In this document: in pieces, positions 26,716 through 35,961 of the stretch
Position numbering within the stretch: the stretch's first letter is position 1
Layout: the number at the start of each line of letters is the position of its first letter
NCBI GenBank assembly: GCA_900316305.1
Contig: ONCM01000002.1
Coordinates: forward strand, 101,967 to 165,966
Length of the DNA: 64,000 bases
Direction: 5' to 3'
Source of the DNA: an uncultured Bacteroidales bacterium
GTDB lineage: Bacteria > Bacteroidota > Bacteroidia > Bacteroidales > WCHB1-69
Notes under the pieces: generated by a model
Databases searched by the model: none
Told to the model about the DNA's origin: nothing
The model's input: the letters and a program-made list of their open reading frames with translations, nothing else
Position numbers and translations under genes: made by a program

Positions 26716-26790
26716 GGCGTGTTCGTCTAGTTGGCCTAGGACGTAAGATTTTCATTCTTAAAATCAGGGGTTCGAATCCCCTACACGCTA
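26716..26790 (+). tRNA. tRNA-Glu (anticodon TTC)
   Basis: Acceptor arms GGCGTGT and ACACGCT pair, with the G-U first pair also seen in other Bacteroidota tRNA-Glu. The anticodon stem TAAGA/TCTTA encloses TTTTCAT, and the T arm GGGG-TTCGAAT-CCCC is perfect. CCA is not encoded. Confidence 0.93.
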
Positions 26791-26798
26791 CAACAAAG

Positions 26799-26824
26799 CA
26801 ACCTAATATGGGTTGTTTTTTTTT
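26799..26824 (+). terminator. Terminator after tRNA-Glu
   Basis: CAACC and GGTTG form a 5-bp stem with a 7-base loop followed by nine T residues. It ends only 8 bases before the next ATG. Confidence 0.65.
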
Positions 26825-26832
26825 GTATCTAT

Positions 26833-27786
26833 ATGTCTGATTCGTACCGCGTCATCCCCATTTTCCTGCCGATGTTGGCCTGCCCGCACCGTTGCGTCTA
26901 TTGCAACCAGTTCGTGATTTCCGGTCAGCAGAAGTTGCCTTCTTTGGATGATGTTACCGATTTGATAGACAGTTACTTGAAAACAATTCCTGCCGACTGC
27001 CACAAGCGTGTGGCGTTCTTTGGCGGCAGCTTCACCTGTCTGCCCGAAACCATCCAGAACCGCTATTTGGATGCGGTCCAGCCGTATCTTCAGGAGGGCA
27101 GGATAGAGGGCATACAACTCTCCACTCGTCCGGATTACATCGATGAGCATATTCTGCAAAACCTTAAAACAAAAGGCGTTACCTTGATCGAACTCGGTGC
27201 CCAATCGTTGGACGACGACATCCTGCGTCGTTGTGGGCGCGGACATACGGTCGCGGACGTGGAGAACGCATCCCGTCAGATCCGCAGTTTCGGCATCGAC
27301 CTCGGGTTGCAGATGATGATCGGACTGCCTGGTGATACGAAGGAGAAAGCGTTGCATACCGCATCTTTAATTGCTTCTTACGGAGCAAGTTGCACCCGCA
27401 TCTACCCGACACTCGTGGTCGAGGGCACCGCACTGGCGGAGGATTACCTTGCCGGTCGTTATACCCCGTTGACGCTTGAGGAAGCCGTGGATTGGAGCAA
27501 GGACTTGTACGCCTTTTTCCAGTCGGCGGGCATCACCGTCTTGCGCATGGGCCTGCATCCCACGAAAGACCTCCGCGAGGGTGAACATCTGTTGGCTGGT
27601 CCGTTCCATATTTCTTTCAAAGAACTGGTGCTCACCGCATTGTGGCATGATCGCATTGCCGCACAAATAGCAAAAGAGGGTAGGGAAGACATCACGGTGA
27701 TGGTGCCGCCCGGGGAGATCAATTACGCCGTCGGGTATGGGTCCGCGAATAGGAAGGCGTTCCCGAAAGTAAAATTACGAATGTAG
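26833..27786 (+). CDS. Radical SAM protein, Elp3/HemN-like
   Basis: A 317-residue protein with the iron-sulfur motif CPHRCVYC (C17, C21, C24) and downstream radical-SAM strands GGSFTCLP, STRPDYID, ELGAQSLDD and MIGLPGD. The pattern resembles the Elp3-like branch (as in COG1243/TIGR01212-type proteins), so it may act on tRNA, but lacks the acetyltransferase domain. It starts just after the tRNA-Glu terminator. The last residue and the stop (M-TAG) are encoded by the first unit of a heptamer array, so the original C-terminus may have been altered. Confidence 0.82.
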   Translation: MSDSYRVIPIFLPMLACPHRCVYCNQFVISGQQKLPSLDDVTDLIDSYLKTIPADCHKRVAFFGGSFTCLPETIQNRYLDAVQPYLQEGRIEGIQLSTRPDYIDEHILQNLKTKGVTLIELGAQSLDDDILRRCGRGHTVADVENASRQIRSFGIDLGLQMMIGLPGDTKEKALHTASLIASYGASCTRIYPTLVVEGTALAEDYLAGRYTPLTLEEAVDWSKDLYAFFQSAGITVLRMGLHPTKDLREGEHLLAGPFHISFKELVLTALWHDRIAAQIAKEGREDITVMVPPGEINYAVGYGSANRKAFPKVKLRM

Positions 27787-27842
27787 AATGAAGAATGTAG
27801 AATGAAGAATGTAGAATGAAGAATGTAGAATGAAGAATGTAG
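27780..27842. repeat. Heptamer array (AATGTAG/AATGAAG), nine units
   Basis: AATGTAG and AATGAAG alternate for nine units without error. The TAG at 27784-27786 is the stop codon of the radical SAM gene. Confidence 0.9.
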
Positions 27843-27868
27843 AATAGGAGTGATAAGCGGTTACGCGG

Positions 27869-27903
27869 TCAATGGTCAATAGTCAATGGTCAACAGTCAA
27901 GCA
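27869..27903. repeat. Heptamer array (TCAATGG family)
   Basis: TCAATGG, TCAATAG, TCAATGG, TCAACAG, TCAAGCA. Confidence 0.8.
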
Positions 27904-27972
27904 CTAACCATCATGTTTTCAGGCGATAAGAAAATATTTTCCAAATCCATCCTATATCTTATTTATATATAT

Positions 27973-28010
27973 TATATTTGCAGCCGCTAAAAAATTTTGG
28001 TTTTTTAGCG
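27973..28010 (+). promoter_or_regulatory. pheT promoter and leader hairpin
   Basis: TATATTTG at 27973-27980 is followed by a 10-bp perfect stem (CGCTAAAAAA at 27985-27994, TTTTTTAGCG at 28001-28010) with loop TTTTGG, 31 bases before the pheT start. The stem contains a T run, so it could act as an attenuator or as a 5' stabilising hairpin. Confidence 0.5.
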
Positions 28011-28041
28011 TTAATATGTTTATAATTAAAAAGTTAGATAT

Positions 28042-30510
28042 ATGAAGATTTCTTACAAATGGCTGAAAGATTTACTGAATTTCAACTTGACGGCGGAAGA
28101 GACGGCTGCCTACCTCACCGATTGTGGTCTTGAGGTGGAGGGGCTTGAGACGTTTGAGACCGTCAAGGGCGGACTCCGCGGACTGAAGATCGGCGAGGTG
28201 CTGACCTGTGAGGCGCACCCCAATTCCGACCATCTGCACGTCACCACGGTCAACGTGGGCGAGGAGGAACCGTTGCACATCGTTTGTGGCGCGCCCAATG
28301 TGGCGGCCGGACAGAAAGTGGTGGTCGCCACCATCGGCACCGTGCTCTATAACGGTGACGAGTCCTTTACCATCAAGAAATCGAAACTGCGCGGCGAGCC
28401 CTCCGAGGGCATGATCTGCGCTGAAGACGAAATCGGTTTGGGTACCTCCCACGACGGCATCATGGTGCTTCCTGAGGAGGCTGTGCCTGGCACGCCCGCT
28501 GCCGAGTATTTCCATGTGGAATCCGATGCGATTTTCGAGATTGGTCTCACCCCGAACCGCTGCGATGCCATCTGCCATTTCGGTGTGGTCCGCGACCTCT
28601 ATGCCTCTCTGGTACAGCACGGTATCCCTTGTTCCACCCTCGTGCGTCGCAACGCCCGTGAGATACAGCCCGTGGCCGGCGTCCACTCCCGCATCGACGT
28701 GATTGTGGAGAATGTGAAGGATTGTCCGCGCTATTCCGGTGTGCTGATCGAAGGTATTACCGTGAAGGAATCCCCCGAATGGTTGCAGACGAAGCTCAAA
28801 TCCGTTGGCGTCCGTCCCATCAACAATATTGTGGATATCACGCAATTCATCATGTTGGAGTATGGTCAGCCCATGCACGCCTTCGATGCGGATAAAATCG
28901 AAGGTAACAAGGTCATCGTCAAGAACTTGCCTGAAGGCACCCCGTTCGTGACCCTCGACGGCAACGAGGTCAAGCTCAGTGCCGACGACCTGATGATCTG
29001 CAACGAGAAGGAGGGTATGTGCATCGCCGGTGTTTATGGCGGCTTGCATTCCGGCATTACGGAAAATACCACCCGCCTCTTCTTGGAGAGCGCTTACTTC
29101 AACCCCGTGAGCATCCGCAAGACCGCGAAACGTCATGGTCTTAAGACCGATGCATCGTTCCGCTATGAGCGTGGTTGCGATCCGAGCATCACCGTGTATG
29201 CCCTGAAACGTGCGGTAGAGCTTGTGATGGACCTCTCTGGCGGCTATCCCGTGATGGACATCGTCGATCGTTATCCTAACGTCATCGAACCCGCCCAAAT
29301 CACCCTCTACTACGATCATGTGAATCGTGTGGCTGGTAAAGTGATTGAGAAACAAACGGTTACCAATATCCTGATGTTGCTGGATATGGAAGTCAAGGCG
29401 GCAGGCGAAGACAAACTCATCGTCACCGTCCCGTTGAACAAGGCGGATGTGACTCGTCCGATCGACCTCATTGAGGAGATTTTGCGAATTTATGGCTATA
29501 ACAATATAGAGATTCCTACCACGTTGACGTATGACATGTCCTGCCTCCGTCAGAATGACAGTCTGTACCAAATGCAGCTGACCATTTCTAGATATTTGGC
29601 AGACAATGGTTTCTATGAGGTGATGAACAACTCCCTCACCCGTGCCGATTATGCCGCCCAGTTCGATTTCCTGAACGAGGCGGAGACGGTGAAGCTGTTG
29701 AACCCGCTGAGCAGCGAGTTGAACGCCATGCGTCAGACGCTGTTATTCTCCGGTTTGGAGAATGTGGTGCGCAATGTCAACAACAAAGCTGCGGACCTGC
29801 GGCTGTTCGAGTGCGGCAAAACCTACCATCTGAATCCCCAGACAGCCTCCGGCGAGGATGTAACCGTGCGTTATCAGGAACGCGACATGATGTCGATGTT
29901 CGTCACGGGCAAGCTTGGCGACGATGATTGGAAGGGCAAGGCCGGTGCTGCGGACTTCTTCTACCTCCGCAACATGATCGACAATTTCCTGCTGAAGGTT
30001 CATTTCCCGATGGAGCGCATGGAGTTGGTGACCAACGACGAACCCCGTATGTTCGCTCAGCACATTGCCTATAAGATTGGTGATGCGATTCCGGTACGCA
30101 TCGGCGTGCTCCGCGCGGATATTCTAAACGCCTTCGACATCAAGAAGTCGGTTTGCTATGCCGAAATCGACATGCGTCTGCTGAACGAGATTTGCAGCGA
30201 CCAGTCCGTTTTCTTCCAGCCCATCAACATCTATCCGGCCGTCCGTCGCGACCTGGCGTTGGTGGTGAACAAGGATGTCACCTACGACCAGCTGGAGCGC
30301 ATCGCCCGCAAGTATGCCTCCAAGCTGCTGAAGCAGGTGAGCCTCTTTGATGTCTATGAAGGCACTGGCGTGGAGGAGGGCAAGAAGTCTTACGCCCTCA
30401 ACTTCGTGTTGCAGAACGCGGACAAGACCCTCACCGACGAGGATATCAACAAGGTGATGAACAAGCTGATCTCTGCTTACGAGCGTGAGGTGGGTGCCAA
30501 ATTGCGTTAA
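28042..30510 (+). CDS. pheT: Phenylalanyl-tRNA synthetase beta subunit
   Basis: The 822-residue beta chain partners with PheS to charge tRNA-Phe. An N-terminal EMAP/OB tRNA-binding domain (about 42-150, GEVLTCEAHPNSDHLHVTTV) is followed by the B3/B4 editing domain (about 210-400, GVRPINNIVDITQFIMLEYG), the B5 domain (about 405-480), a catalytic-like core and a C-terminal ferredoxin-fold anticodon-binding domain (about 725-822, YPAVRRDLALVV). Length is normal. pheS is not in this window, so the two subunits are encoded apart. The leader carries a hairpin. Confidence 0.97.
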   Translation: MKISYKWLKDLLNFNLTAEETAAYLTDCGLEVEGLETFETVKGGLRGLKIGEVLTCEAHPNSDHLHVTTVNVGEEEPLHIVCGAPNVAAGQKVVVATIGTVLYNGDESFTIKKSKLRGEPSEGMICAEDEIGLGTSHDGIMVLPEEAVPGTPAAEYFHVESDAIFEIGLTPNRCDAICHFGVVRDLYASLVQHGIPCSTLVRRNAREIQPVAGVHSRIDVIVENVKDCPRYSGVLIEGITVKESPEWLQTKLKSVGVRPINNIVDITQFIMLEYGQPMHAFDADKIEGNKVIVKNLPEGTPFVTLDGNEVKLSADDLMICNEKEGMCIAGVYGGLHSGITENTTRLFLESAYFNPVSIRKTAKRHGLKTDASFRYERGCDPSITVYALKRAVELVMDLSGGYPVMDIVDRYPNVIEPAQITLYYDHVNRVAGKVIEKQTVTNILMLLDMEVKAAGEDKLIVTVPLNKADVTRPIDLIEEILRIYGYNNIEIPTTLTYDMSCLRQNDSLYQMQLTISRYLADNGFYEVMNNSLTRADYAAQFDFLNEAETVKLLNPLSSELNAMRQTLLFSGLENVVRNVNNKAADLRLFECGKTYHLNPQTASGEDVTVRYQERDMMSMFVTGKLGDDDWKGKAGAADFFYLRNMIDNFLLKVHFPMERMELVTNDEPRMFAQHIAYKIGDAIPVRIGVLRADILNAFDIKKSVCYAEIDMRLLNEICSDQSVFFQPINIYPAVRRDLALVVNKDVTYDQLERIARKYASKLLKQVSLFDVYEGTGVEEGKKSYALNFVLQNADKTLTDEDINKVMNKLISAYEREVGAKLR

Positions 30511-30530
30511 CCGTCCGTAGCTCACTCTTG

Positions 30531-31103
30531 ATGCAGGTTTTCCACGGAACAGAGCAGTTGCCGCGATTCGCGAATCCGGTGGTGGCCGTCGGTGCATTCG
30601 ACGGTGTGCACCTCGGGCATGTCCGTATTTTGCGTTTTCTGTGCGAGCAGGCGGAAAAGGTCAACGGCACTAGCGTGGTGATGACCTTCTCGCCGCACCC
30701 CCGCACCGTTCTGCGTCCCGAATCCTCGTTTTTTACCATCAACACGATGGAAGACAATCTGAAACAGATTGAGAAACAGGGCGTTGATGTGGTGCTGATA
30801 CAGCCCTTTACGTTGGATTTTTCCAAAATGTCGTACCAGCAGTTCATCGACGAGGTGATTCTTGGAAAATTGCAGGCTCACACGTTGGTGATGGGACCCA
30901 ACCACGCGTTCGGACACCAGCGGGAGGGCGACCACGACAGCATCAAGCACTACTGCCGCGAGCATGAGCTCCAAGTGGTGGACATCCCAGAGGAGATGTG
31001 GCATTCAGCTGGCGTGCATTCCGCCGTCATCCGCGAACATATCCGCCAAAAGGACTGGGAAACGGTCGATGCGATGCTCGGCTACCATTACGTTGACCAT
31101 TGA
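30531..31103 (+). CDS. ribF: FAD synthetase domain of RibF, lacking riboflavin kinase
   Basis: RibF normally combines an N-terminal FMN adenylyltransferase with a C-terminal riboflavin kinase in about 310 residues. Here 190 residues hold only the first: GAFDGVHLGHVRIL (nucleotidyl-transfer motif), TFSPHPRTVL, MGPNHAFGHQREGD, and HSAGVHSAVIREHI (the usual SSTxIR position). The protein ends LGYHYVDH, just where the linker to the kinase would begin. The last residues and the stop come from a TTGACCA heptamer array. Either the kinase is encoded elsewhere or the gene has been truncated by the array. ATG 30531 is chosen over TTG 30528. Confidence 0.8.
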   Translation: MQVFHGTEQLPRFANPVVAVGAFDGVHLGHVRILRFLCEQAEKVNGTSVVMTFSPHPRTVLRPESSFFTINTMEDNLKQIEKQGVDVVLIQPFTLDFSKMSYQQFIDEVILGKLQAHTLVMGPNHAFGHQREGDHDSIKHYCREHELQVVDIPEEMWHSAGVHSAVIREHIRQKDWETVDAMLGYHYVDH

Positions 31104-31120
31104 CCATTGACTATTAACCT
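31093..31120. repeat. Heptamer array (TTGACCA family)
   Basis: TTGACCA twice, TTGACTA, TTAACCT. It supplies the final DH residues and TGA stop of the ribF-like gene (31101-31103). Confidence 0.75.
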
Positions 31121-31126
31121 CATAAA

Positions 31127-31190
31127 CTTGTAAGCTTCTAAGCTTGTAAACTTCTAAGCTTGTAAACTTTTAACCTTCTAACCTTGTAAC
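31127..31190. repeat. Octamer array (CTTGTAAG family), eight units
   Basis: CTTGTAAG, CTTCTAAG, CTTGTAAA, CTTCTAAG, CTTGTAAA, CTTTTAAC, CTTCTAAC, CTTGTAAC. The only array here with period 8. Confidence 0.88.
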
Positions 31191-31244
31191 ATTTTACCTG
31201 TTCGGCATACTATATAAACAAAGAAGAAAGAAAAAAACAGATAT

Positions 31245-33740
31245 ATGAGCAAAAACTTAATCATCGTCGAGTCTCCGGCGAAGGCAAAAACTATTCAGAA
31301 GTTCATCGACAAGAACTACACTGTGATTTCCAGTAAGGGACATGTGCGCGACCTGCCCTCCAAGGGTATGGGCATTGACATTGTCCATGATTTCGAACCG
31401 CAGTACGAGATTTTGGATGACAAGAAGGCACTCATCAACGACATCAAGAAAAAGGCGGCTGAGGCAGACGTGATCTGGCTCGCAACCGATGATGACCGTG
31501 AGGGTGAAGCCATTTCCTGGCATCTGATGGAGGTGACCAATATGGATCCCAATAAGGTGAAACGTATTGTGTTCCATGAAATTACAAAACCAGCTATCGA
31601 AGAGGCGTTAGCCAATCCTCGGGATTTGAACGTGGATTTGGTGAATGCGCAACAGGCGCGTCGCGTCCTCGACCGTCTGGTCGGTTTCGAGCTTTCACCC
31701 GTGCTGTGGCGCAAGGTCCGTCCGTCGTTGTCGGCCGGCCGTGTGCAGTCCGTGGCTGTGAAGCTCATCGTGGAGCGCGAGCACGAGATCGAGAAGTTCA
31801 ACAGCACCTCCTCCTACCGTGTCGATGGTTTGTTCACGCCGGTACGTGACGAAAAGGTGGAGTTGAGTGCGGAACTCAACAAGCGTTTCCCCACGAAGGA
31901 AGAGGCCACCGCATTCCTGGAGCACTGCCGTAACGCCGCTTTCAAGATTTCGGCGATAGAGAAGACGCCCGGCAAGAAGAGTCCGGCGCCGCCGTTCACC
32001 ACCTCCACACTCCAACAGGAAGCCGCCCGCAAACTCGGCTTCTCCGTGTCGAAGACCATGGTCGTGGCTCAGCAACTTTACGAATCCGGTTACATTACTT
32101 ATATGCGTACCGACTCCGTCAATCTTTCCAACATGGCCCTCGCCGTCGCGCACGACGTGGTCTCCTCCAAGTACGGTGAAGAGTACGCCAAGACCCGCAA
32201 ATACGTCACCAAGTCCAAGGGTGCTCAGGAGGCTCACGAAGCTATCCGTCCTACCGACCTTGCCCGCGAGACGGTTCCCGGCGATACCTTTGCCAAGAAC
32301 CTCTACGAGTTGATTTGGAAGCGTACCATCGCCTCCCAGATGAGCGATGCGAAGACGGAGAAGACCTCCATCACCATTCCGGTGGAAGGCCGTGCGGAGA
32401 AGTTCGTCGCCACCGGCGAAGTGATCCTCTTCCCCGGTTTCCTCAAGGTTTATACTGAGTCCCGTGACGAGGAGGGTGAAGAGGTGAAGGGCAACCTGCC
32501 GGTGATGAACGAGGGTGAAGCTCTCAATGCCAAGCGGATTGGCGCAACCCAGCGTTACGCCCAACCGCCGGTGCGTTACACGGAGGCCAGCCTCGTGAAG
32601 AAGCTCGAAGAGCTCGGTATCGGTCGTCCGTCTACCTACGCCCCGACCATCTCCACCATCCAGAAGCGCGAATATGTGCGCAAGGCCACGCGTCCGGGCA
32701 AGGAACGTCCTTACGTCTGCCTCACCCTGACTGATACTGGCATCAAGGAGGAGGTTAAGAAGGAGAAATATGGTTACGAGAAGGATAAGCTCATCCCCAC
32801 CGATGTGGGTATCGTCGTCAATGACTACCTCCAAGAGAACTTCAAGGAGATTATGGACTACGGCTTCACCGCCGATGTGGAGAAAGAATTCGATGATATT
32901 GCCGAAGGCAAGGCCAACTGGCAGGATATGATGCACGATTTTTATGGCGATTTCCATCAGCAGGTGGAAACGGCCATCAACTATTCCACCAAGGCCAGTG
33001 GTGAGCGTTTGCTGGGTTATGATCCCAAGACCAACGAGAAGGTTTTCGCAAAGCTGGGTAAATATGGTCCTATGGTGCAGATTGGCGAGTCGTATGCTGA
33101 CGCCAAGCCGCGTTACGCCCGTCTGCAGGCCGACCAGTTTATCGACACCATCACCTTGGAAGAAGCACTTGACCTTTTCCGTCTGCCGCGTAATCTCGGC
33201 GAATGGAACGGCAAGGAAGTTTCCGTGGGCGTGGGGCGTTTTGGCCCATACGTGCGCTGCGACAACGTTTTTGAGTCCATTCCGAAGACCGAAGATCCGT
33301 ACACGATTACGTTGGAACGCTGTATAGAGTTGCTGGAAGGCAAGATGCAGAAGACCGCTGAGCGTACGCCTCATGTGGTGGGCCACCTCGATGGCAAGGA
33401 GATTTTGGCAGCTGCCGGCCGTTATGGTCCATATATTAAATATGATGGAAAGAATATTACTCTGGACAAGGGTATGGATATTAACTCGTTGACCGAAGAG
33501 CAGGCCATTGAGTACATCCGCAACAAGGAGACCCGCAATGTGCTGGTTTCTTACGAGCAGGATCCTTCTCTGAAGGTGATGAACGGTCGTTACGGCCCCT
33601 ACATCACCAACGGCACGGACAACTTCAAGATTCCCAAAGATATGGTGGCCAACAAGTTGACCTACGAAGAGTGTATGAATATTATCGAAAATACCGCCCC
33701 GACGGCGAAAAAACGTACAGTCAGAAGAAAGAAAGCGTAA
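31245..33740 (+). CDS. topA: DNA topoisomerase I
   Basis: Type IA topoisomerase that relaxes negative supercoils. The 831 residues start with a TOPRIM domain (IIVESPAKAKTI; ATDDDREGEAISWH with the acidic triad), then the core with active-site Tyr in ITYMRTDS. The C-terminus carries several Topo_C_Rpt modules seen as repeated GRYGPYI or KYGPMVQ motifs instead of zinc ribbons, ending in a basic tail (KKRTVRRKKA). The arginase-like gene follows after three bases, so they are probably cotranscribed, a neighbourhood also known from other Bacteroidota. Confidence 0.97.
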   Translation: MSKNLIIVESPAKAKTIQKFIDKNYTVISSKGHVRDLPSKGMGIDIVHDFEPQYEILDDKKALINDIKKKAAEADVIWLATDDDREGEAISWHLMEVTNMDPNKVKRIVFHEITKPAIEEALANPRDLNVDLVNAQQARRVLDRLVGFELSPVLWRKVRPSLSAGRVQSVAVKLIVEREHEIEKFNSTSSYRVDGLFTPVRDEKVELSAELNKRFPTKEEATAFLEHCRNAAFKISAIEKTPGKKSPAPPFTTSTLQQEAARKLGFSVSKTMVVAQQLYESGYITYMRTDSVNLSNMALAVAHDVVSSKYGEEYAKTRKYVTKSKGAQEAHEAIRPTDLARETVPGDTFAKNLYELIWKRTIASQMSDAKTEKTSITIPVEGRAEKFVATGEVILFPGFLKVYTESRDEEGEEVKGNLPVMNEGEALNAKRIGATQRYAQPPVRYTEASLVKKLEELGIGRPSTYAPTISTIQKREYVRKATRPGKERPYVCLTLTDTGIKEEVKKEKYGYEKDKLIPTDVGIVVNDYLQENFKEIMDYGFTADVEKEFDDIAEGKANWQDMMHDFYGDFHQQVETAINYSTKASGERLLGYDPKTNEKVFAKLGKYGPMVQIGESYADAKPRYARLQADQFIDTITLEEALDLFRLPRNLGEWNGKEVSVGVGRFGPYVRCDNVFESIPKTEDPYTITLERCIELLEGKMQKTAERTPHVVGHLDGKEILAAAGRYGPYIKYDGKNITLDKGMDINSLTEEQAIEYIRNKETRNVLVSYEQDPSLKVMNGRYGPYITNGTDNFKIPKDMVANKLTYEECMNIIENTAPTAKKRTVRRKKA

Positions 33741-33743
33741 GTT

Positions 33744-34919
33744 ATGGACATCTCGTTGTATTTTGACCCTGTTTCGATTGATTCGCTCCCGATTCAGGAT
33801 GCCGAATCGTTGACCGACCGGCTGTTGTACAATGTGCTGATGTACAACCCGGACGAGCCTTTGGACATCCAGGAGGCGGATATTGCCATCTTCGGAGTGC
33901 CTGAGGTGCGTAACACCTACCGTAACCCTTCCTGTTCGCTGGCTCCGGACGAGATCCGCGGACAGTTCTATCAACTTTATGGTTGGCGTAAGGGTGTCCG
34001 GATTATTGATCTGGGCAACCTCCGATTGGGGAATACGGTGGAGGATACCTATACTGCCGTGGCTCAAGTGGTTTCACATCTTATTGAGAATAAGGTGATT
34101 CCGATAATCTTGGGCGGCGGAAACGACATCGCTTTTGCCAACTATCGCGCATACGAGCTCATGGAGCGCGTCGCGAACGTGGTCTCCATCGACTCCTGCT
34201 TTGATCTCGGTAACGAGAATATGCCGATTCGTTCGGATGCTTACGTTAACAAAATGGTGCTGCAACAGCCCAATTTCCTGCTGAACTACGCCAACATCGG
34301 CTATCAGAGCTATATGAACAGCCCTGAATCGGTCGGGATGATGGAGAGTTTGTACTTCGAAACCTATAGGGTAGGGTTGATGCGTTGCAATCTCGAAGAG
34401 GTGGAACCGGTGGTGCGCAACGCCGACATGGTCTCCCTTGACATTTCCGCGGTTCGCCGTCCCGATGCTCCGGGTTGTCCGCATAACTCCTCCAACGGAT
34501 TTTACGGTGAGGAGATTTGTCAGATCGCCAAGTACGTGGGTCTCAGCGACAAACTGTCCTCTTTCGGCATTTATGAGTACGATCCCACGCTCGACTATAA
34601 CCATCAGACCTCCCAGTTGATTGCCCATATCCTTTGGTACTTTGTGGAGGGTTTTATCTTTCGCCAAAGCGACGGCAATTTCAAGAACAAGAACGACTAC
34701 CGTCAGTTCAATATCTCCGTCACTGGTGCGTTGGACGAGATGGTCTTCTTCCACAGCAAGAAGTCTGGACGTTGGTGGGTGCTGGTGCCTATGTATCAGA
34801 AAGATAAGGAACAAGTGCAGTATTATTACCTGCCCTGCTCCAAACGGGATTACGACCTCGCCTGTGAGGATAAGATTTCCGATCGCTGGTGGAGGACCTA
34901 TCACAAAATCAATCAGTAA
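33744..34919 (+). CDS. Arginase-family protein with altered metal ligands
   Basis: A 391-residue protein with the ureohydrolase fold, similar to genes annotated formimidoylglutamase beside topA in Bacteroidota. Several ligands of the binuclear manganese site are changed: GGDH reads GGGND (124-128), DAHxD reads DSCFD (150-154), and DxD reads DIS (233-235). D150, D154 and D233 remain. The fold pattern APDEIRGQFYQL and the DAPG loop are kept, and there is a long C-terminal extension. It may bind another ligand or be inactive as a hydrolase; the conserved place beside topA suggests a kept function. Confidence 0.75.
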   Translation: MDISLYFDPVSIDSLPIQDAESLTDRLLYNVLMYNPDEPLDIQEADIAIFGVPEVRNTYRNPSCSLAPDEIRGQFYQLYGWRKGVRIIDLGNLRLGNTVEDTYTAVAQVVSHLIENKVIPIILGGGNDIAFANYRAYELMERVANVVSIDSCFDLGNENMPIRSDAYVNKMVLQQPNFLLNYANIGYQSYMNSPESVGMMESLYFETYRVGLMRCNLEEVEPVVRNADMVSLDISAVRRPDAPGCPHNSSNGFYGEEICQIAKYVGLSDKLSSFGIYEYDPTLDYNHQTSQLIAHILWYFVEGFIFRQSDGNFKNKNDYRQFNISVTGALDEMVFFHSKKSGRWWVLVPMYQKDKEQVQYYYLPCSKRDYDLACEDKISDRWWRTYHKINQ

Positions 34920-34945
34920 AAGATAATGTAATAAATATAATGCTT

Positions 34946-35953
34946 ATGAAAAAGATTTTTCTACTTTTTTCTGTTTTCGCATTCGCCTTCACTTGGGTGA
35001 GTGCGCAGGTCGATGAAAAGACCGCTGCCGAAGAGGCGTTGAAAACAAAGGTGAAAGCCGCAGAGATCGACAGTGCCAAGCATTGGAAATGCACGGGTAT
35101 TGTTGGATTAAATGCAGCACAAACGGGGCTGTTCAACTGGGCGGCTGGTGGTAACAACAATGTGACCGGCTTTGTGTATGCCAATGTCACCCTCTCCTAC
35201 AAGAAGAACAAATGGACGTGGGACAGCAACCTAGACACCGAACTGGGTCTTATGTATTCAGCTGATTACGTGCGCTATCCATGGAGAAAGGCGAACGACA
35301 AACTCAATTTCACGACCAAAGTCGGTTACCAGATGCATCCGCAATGGTATCTCACCTTGTTGGGAAGCTTCCGGTCACAGTATGCTCCTGGTATGGACTA
35401 TAAGAAGGTGGATGCTGGAGAGGAATTGGAACCGACGCTTATATCCAAATGGTTGTCACCTTCTTACACGGATCTGGCACTCGGTATCGAGTATCGCCCG
35501 AACGACATTTTCACCATTGGTGTCTATCCTGTTGCCGGTCGTATGACCACATGTACGTATGAGCCTCTGAGACCTAGCTACGGTCTTCCTATGCGCGATG
35601 ACAGCACGTTCAAGCCGGTGGCATTGAACATGGGTCTCCGTATCAACGGTGGCATCAATTATACGTTGGTGAAGAACCTCAAGATCATCTCCACGATCAC
35701 CCTCTTCACGCCTTATACGGCCAGAATCCATGACGAAGAGCATGGTCAGAAGTTTGGTAACTTCGATGTGGACTGGGATGTCGCCATTGCGTATAGTTTC
35801 CTGAAAGTCTTCAGCGTCAGCGTGATGACCTCTCTGAAGTATTACGAAAAGGTGATGATTGACGGTCCGGCATGGGGCAAATACCACGAAGGACCTCGCG
35901 CCCGTGTGCAGTTCAAGGAAGTGATCGGTGTCGGTATCGGTTACAGTTTCTAA
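34946..35953 (+). CDS. Outer-membrane beta-barrel protein, DUF3078 family
   Basis: The chosen ATG at 34946 opens a signal peptide MKKIFLLFSVFAFAFTWVSA; an ATG at 34940 is the alternative. The mature protein (about 315 residues) has alternating aromatic beta strands (GLFNWAAGGNNNVTGFVYAN, KKNKWTWDSNLDTELGLMY) and ends in VGIGYSF with a terminal Phe, as in barrel proteins. DUF3078 proteins are confined to Bacteroidota and their role is unknown. It follows the arginase-like gene closely. Confidence 0.85.
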   Translation: MKKIFLLFSVFAFAFTWVSAQVDEKTAAEEALKTKVKAAEIDSAKHWKCTGIVGLNAAQTGLFNWAAGGNNNVTGFVYANVTLSYKKNKWTWDSNLDTELGLMYSADYVRYPWRKANDKLNFTTKVGYQMHPQWYLTLLGSFRSQYAPGMDYKKVDAGEELEPTLISKWLSPSYTDLALGIEYRPNDIFTIGVYPVAGRMTTCTYEPLRPSYGLPMRDDSTFKPVALNMGLRINGGINYTLVKNLKIISTITLFTPYTARIHDEEHGQKFGNFDVDWDVAIAYSFLKVFSVSVMTSLKYYEKVMIDGPAWGKYHEGPRARVQFKEVIGVGIGYSF

Positions 35954-35961
35954 TTTAAGAC

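Noticed and set aside
27780..27842. CRISPR array or minisatellite gene
   Set aside because: The unit is 7 bases with no spacers, so it is a simple tandem array.
28072..29571. A 499-residue open frame antisense to pheT
   Set aside because: Shadow of pheT with no recognisable motif.
31695..34067. A 790-residue open frame antisense to topA and the arginase-like gene
   Set aside because: It mirrors two clearly identified genes, has no promoter or domain, and long antisense frames are expected from the codon bias here.
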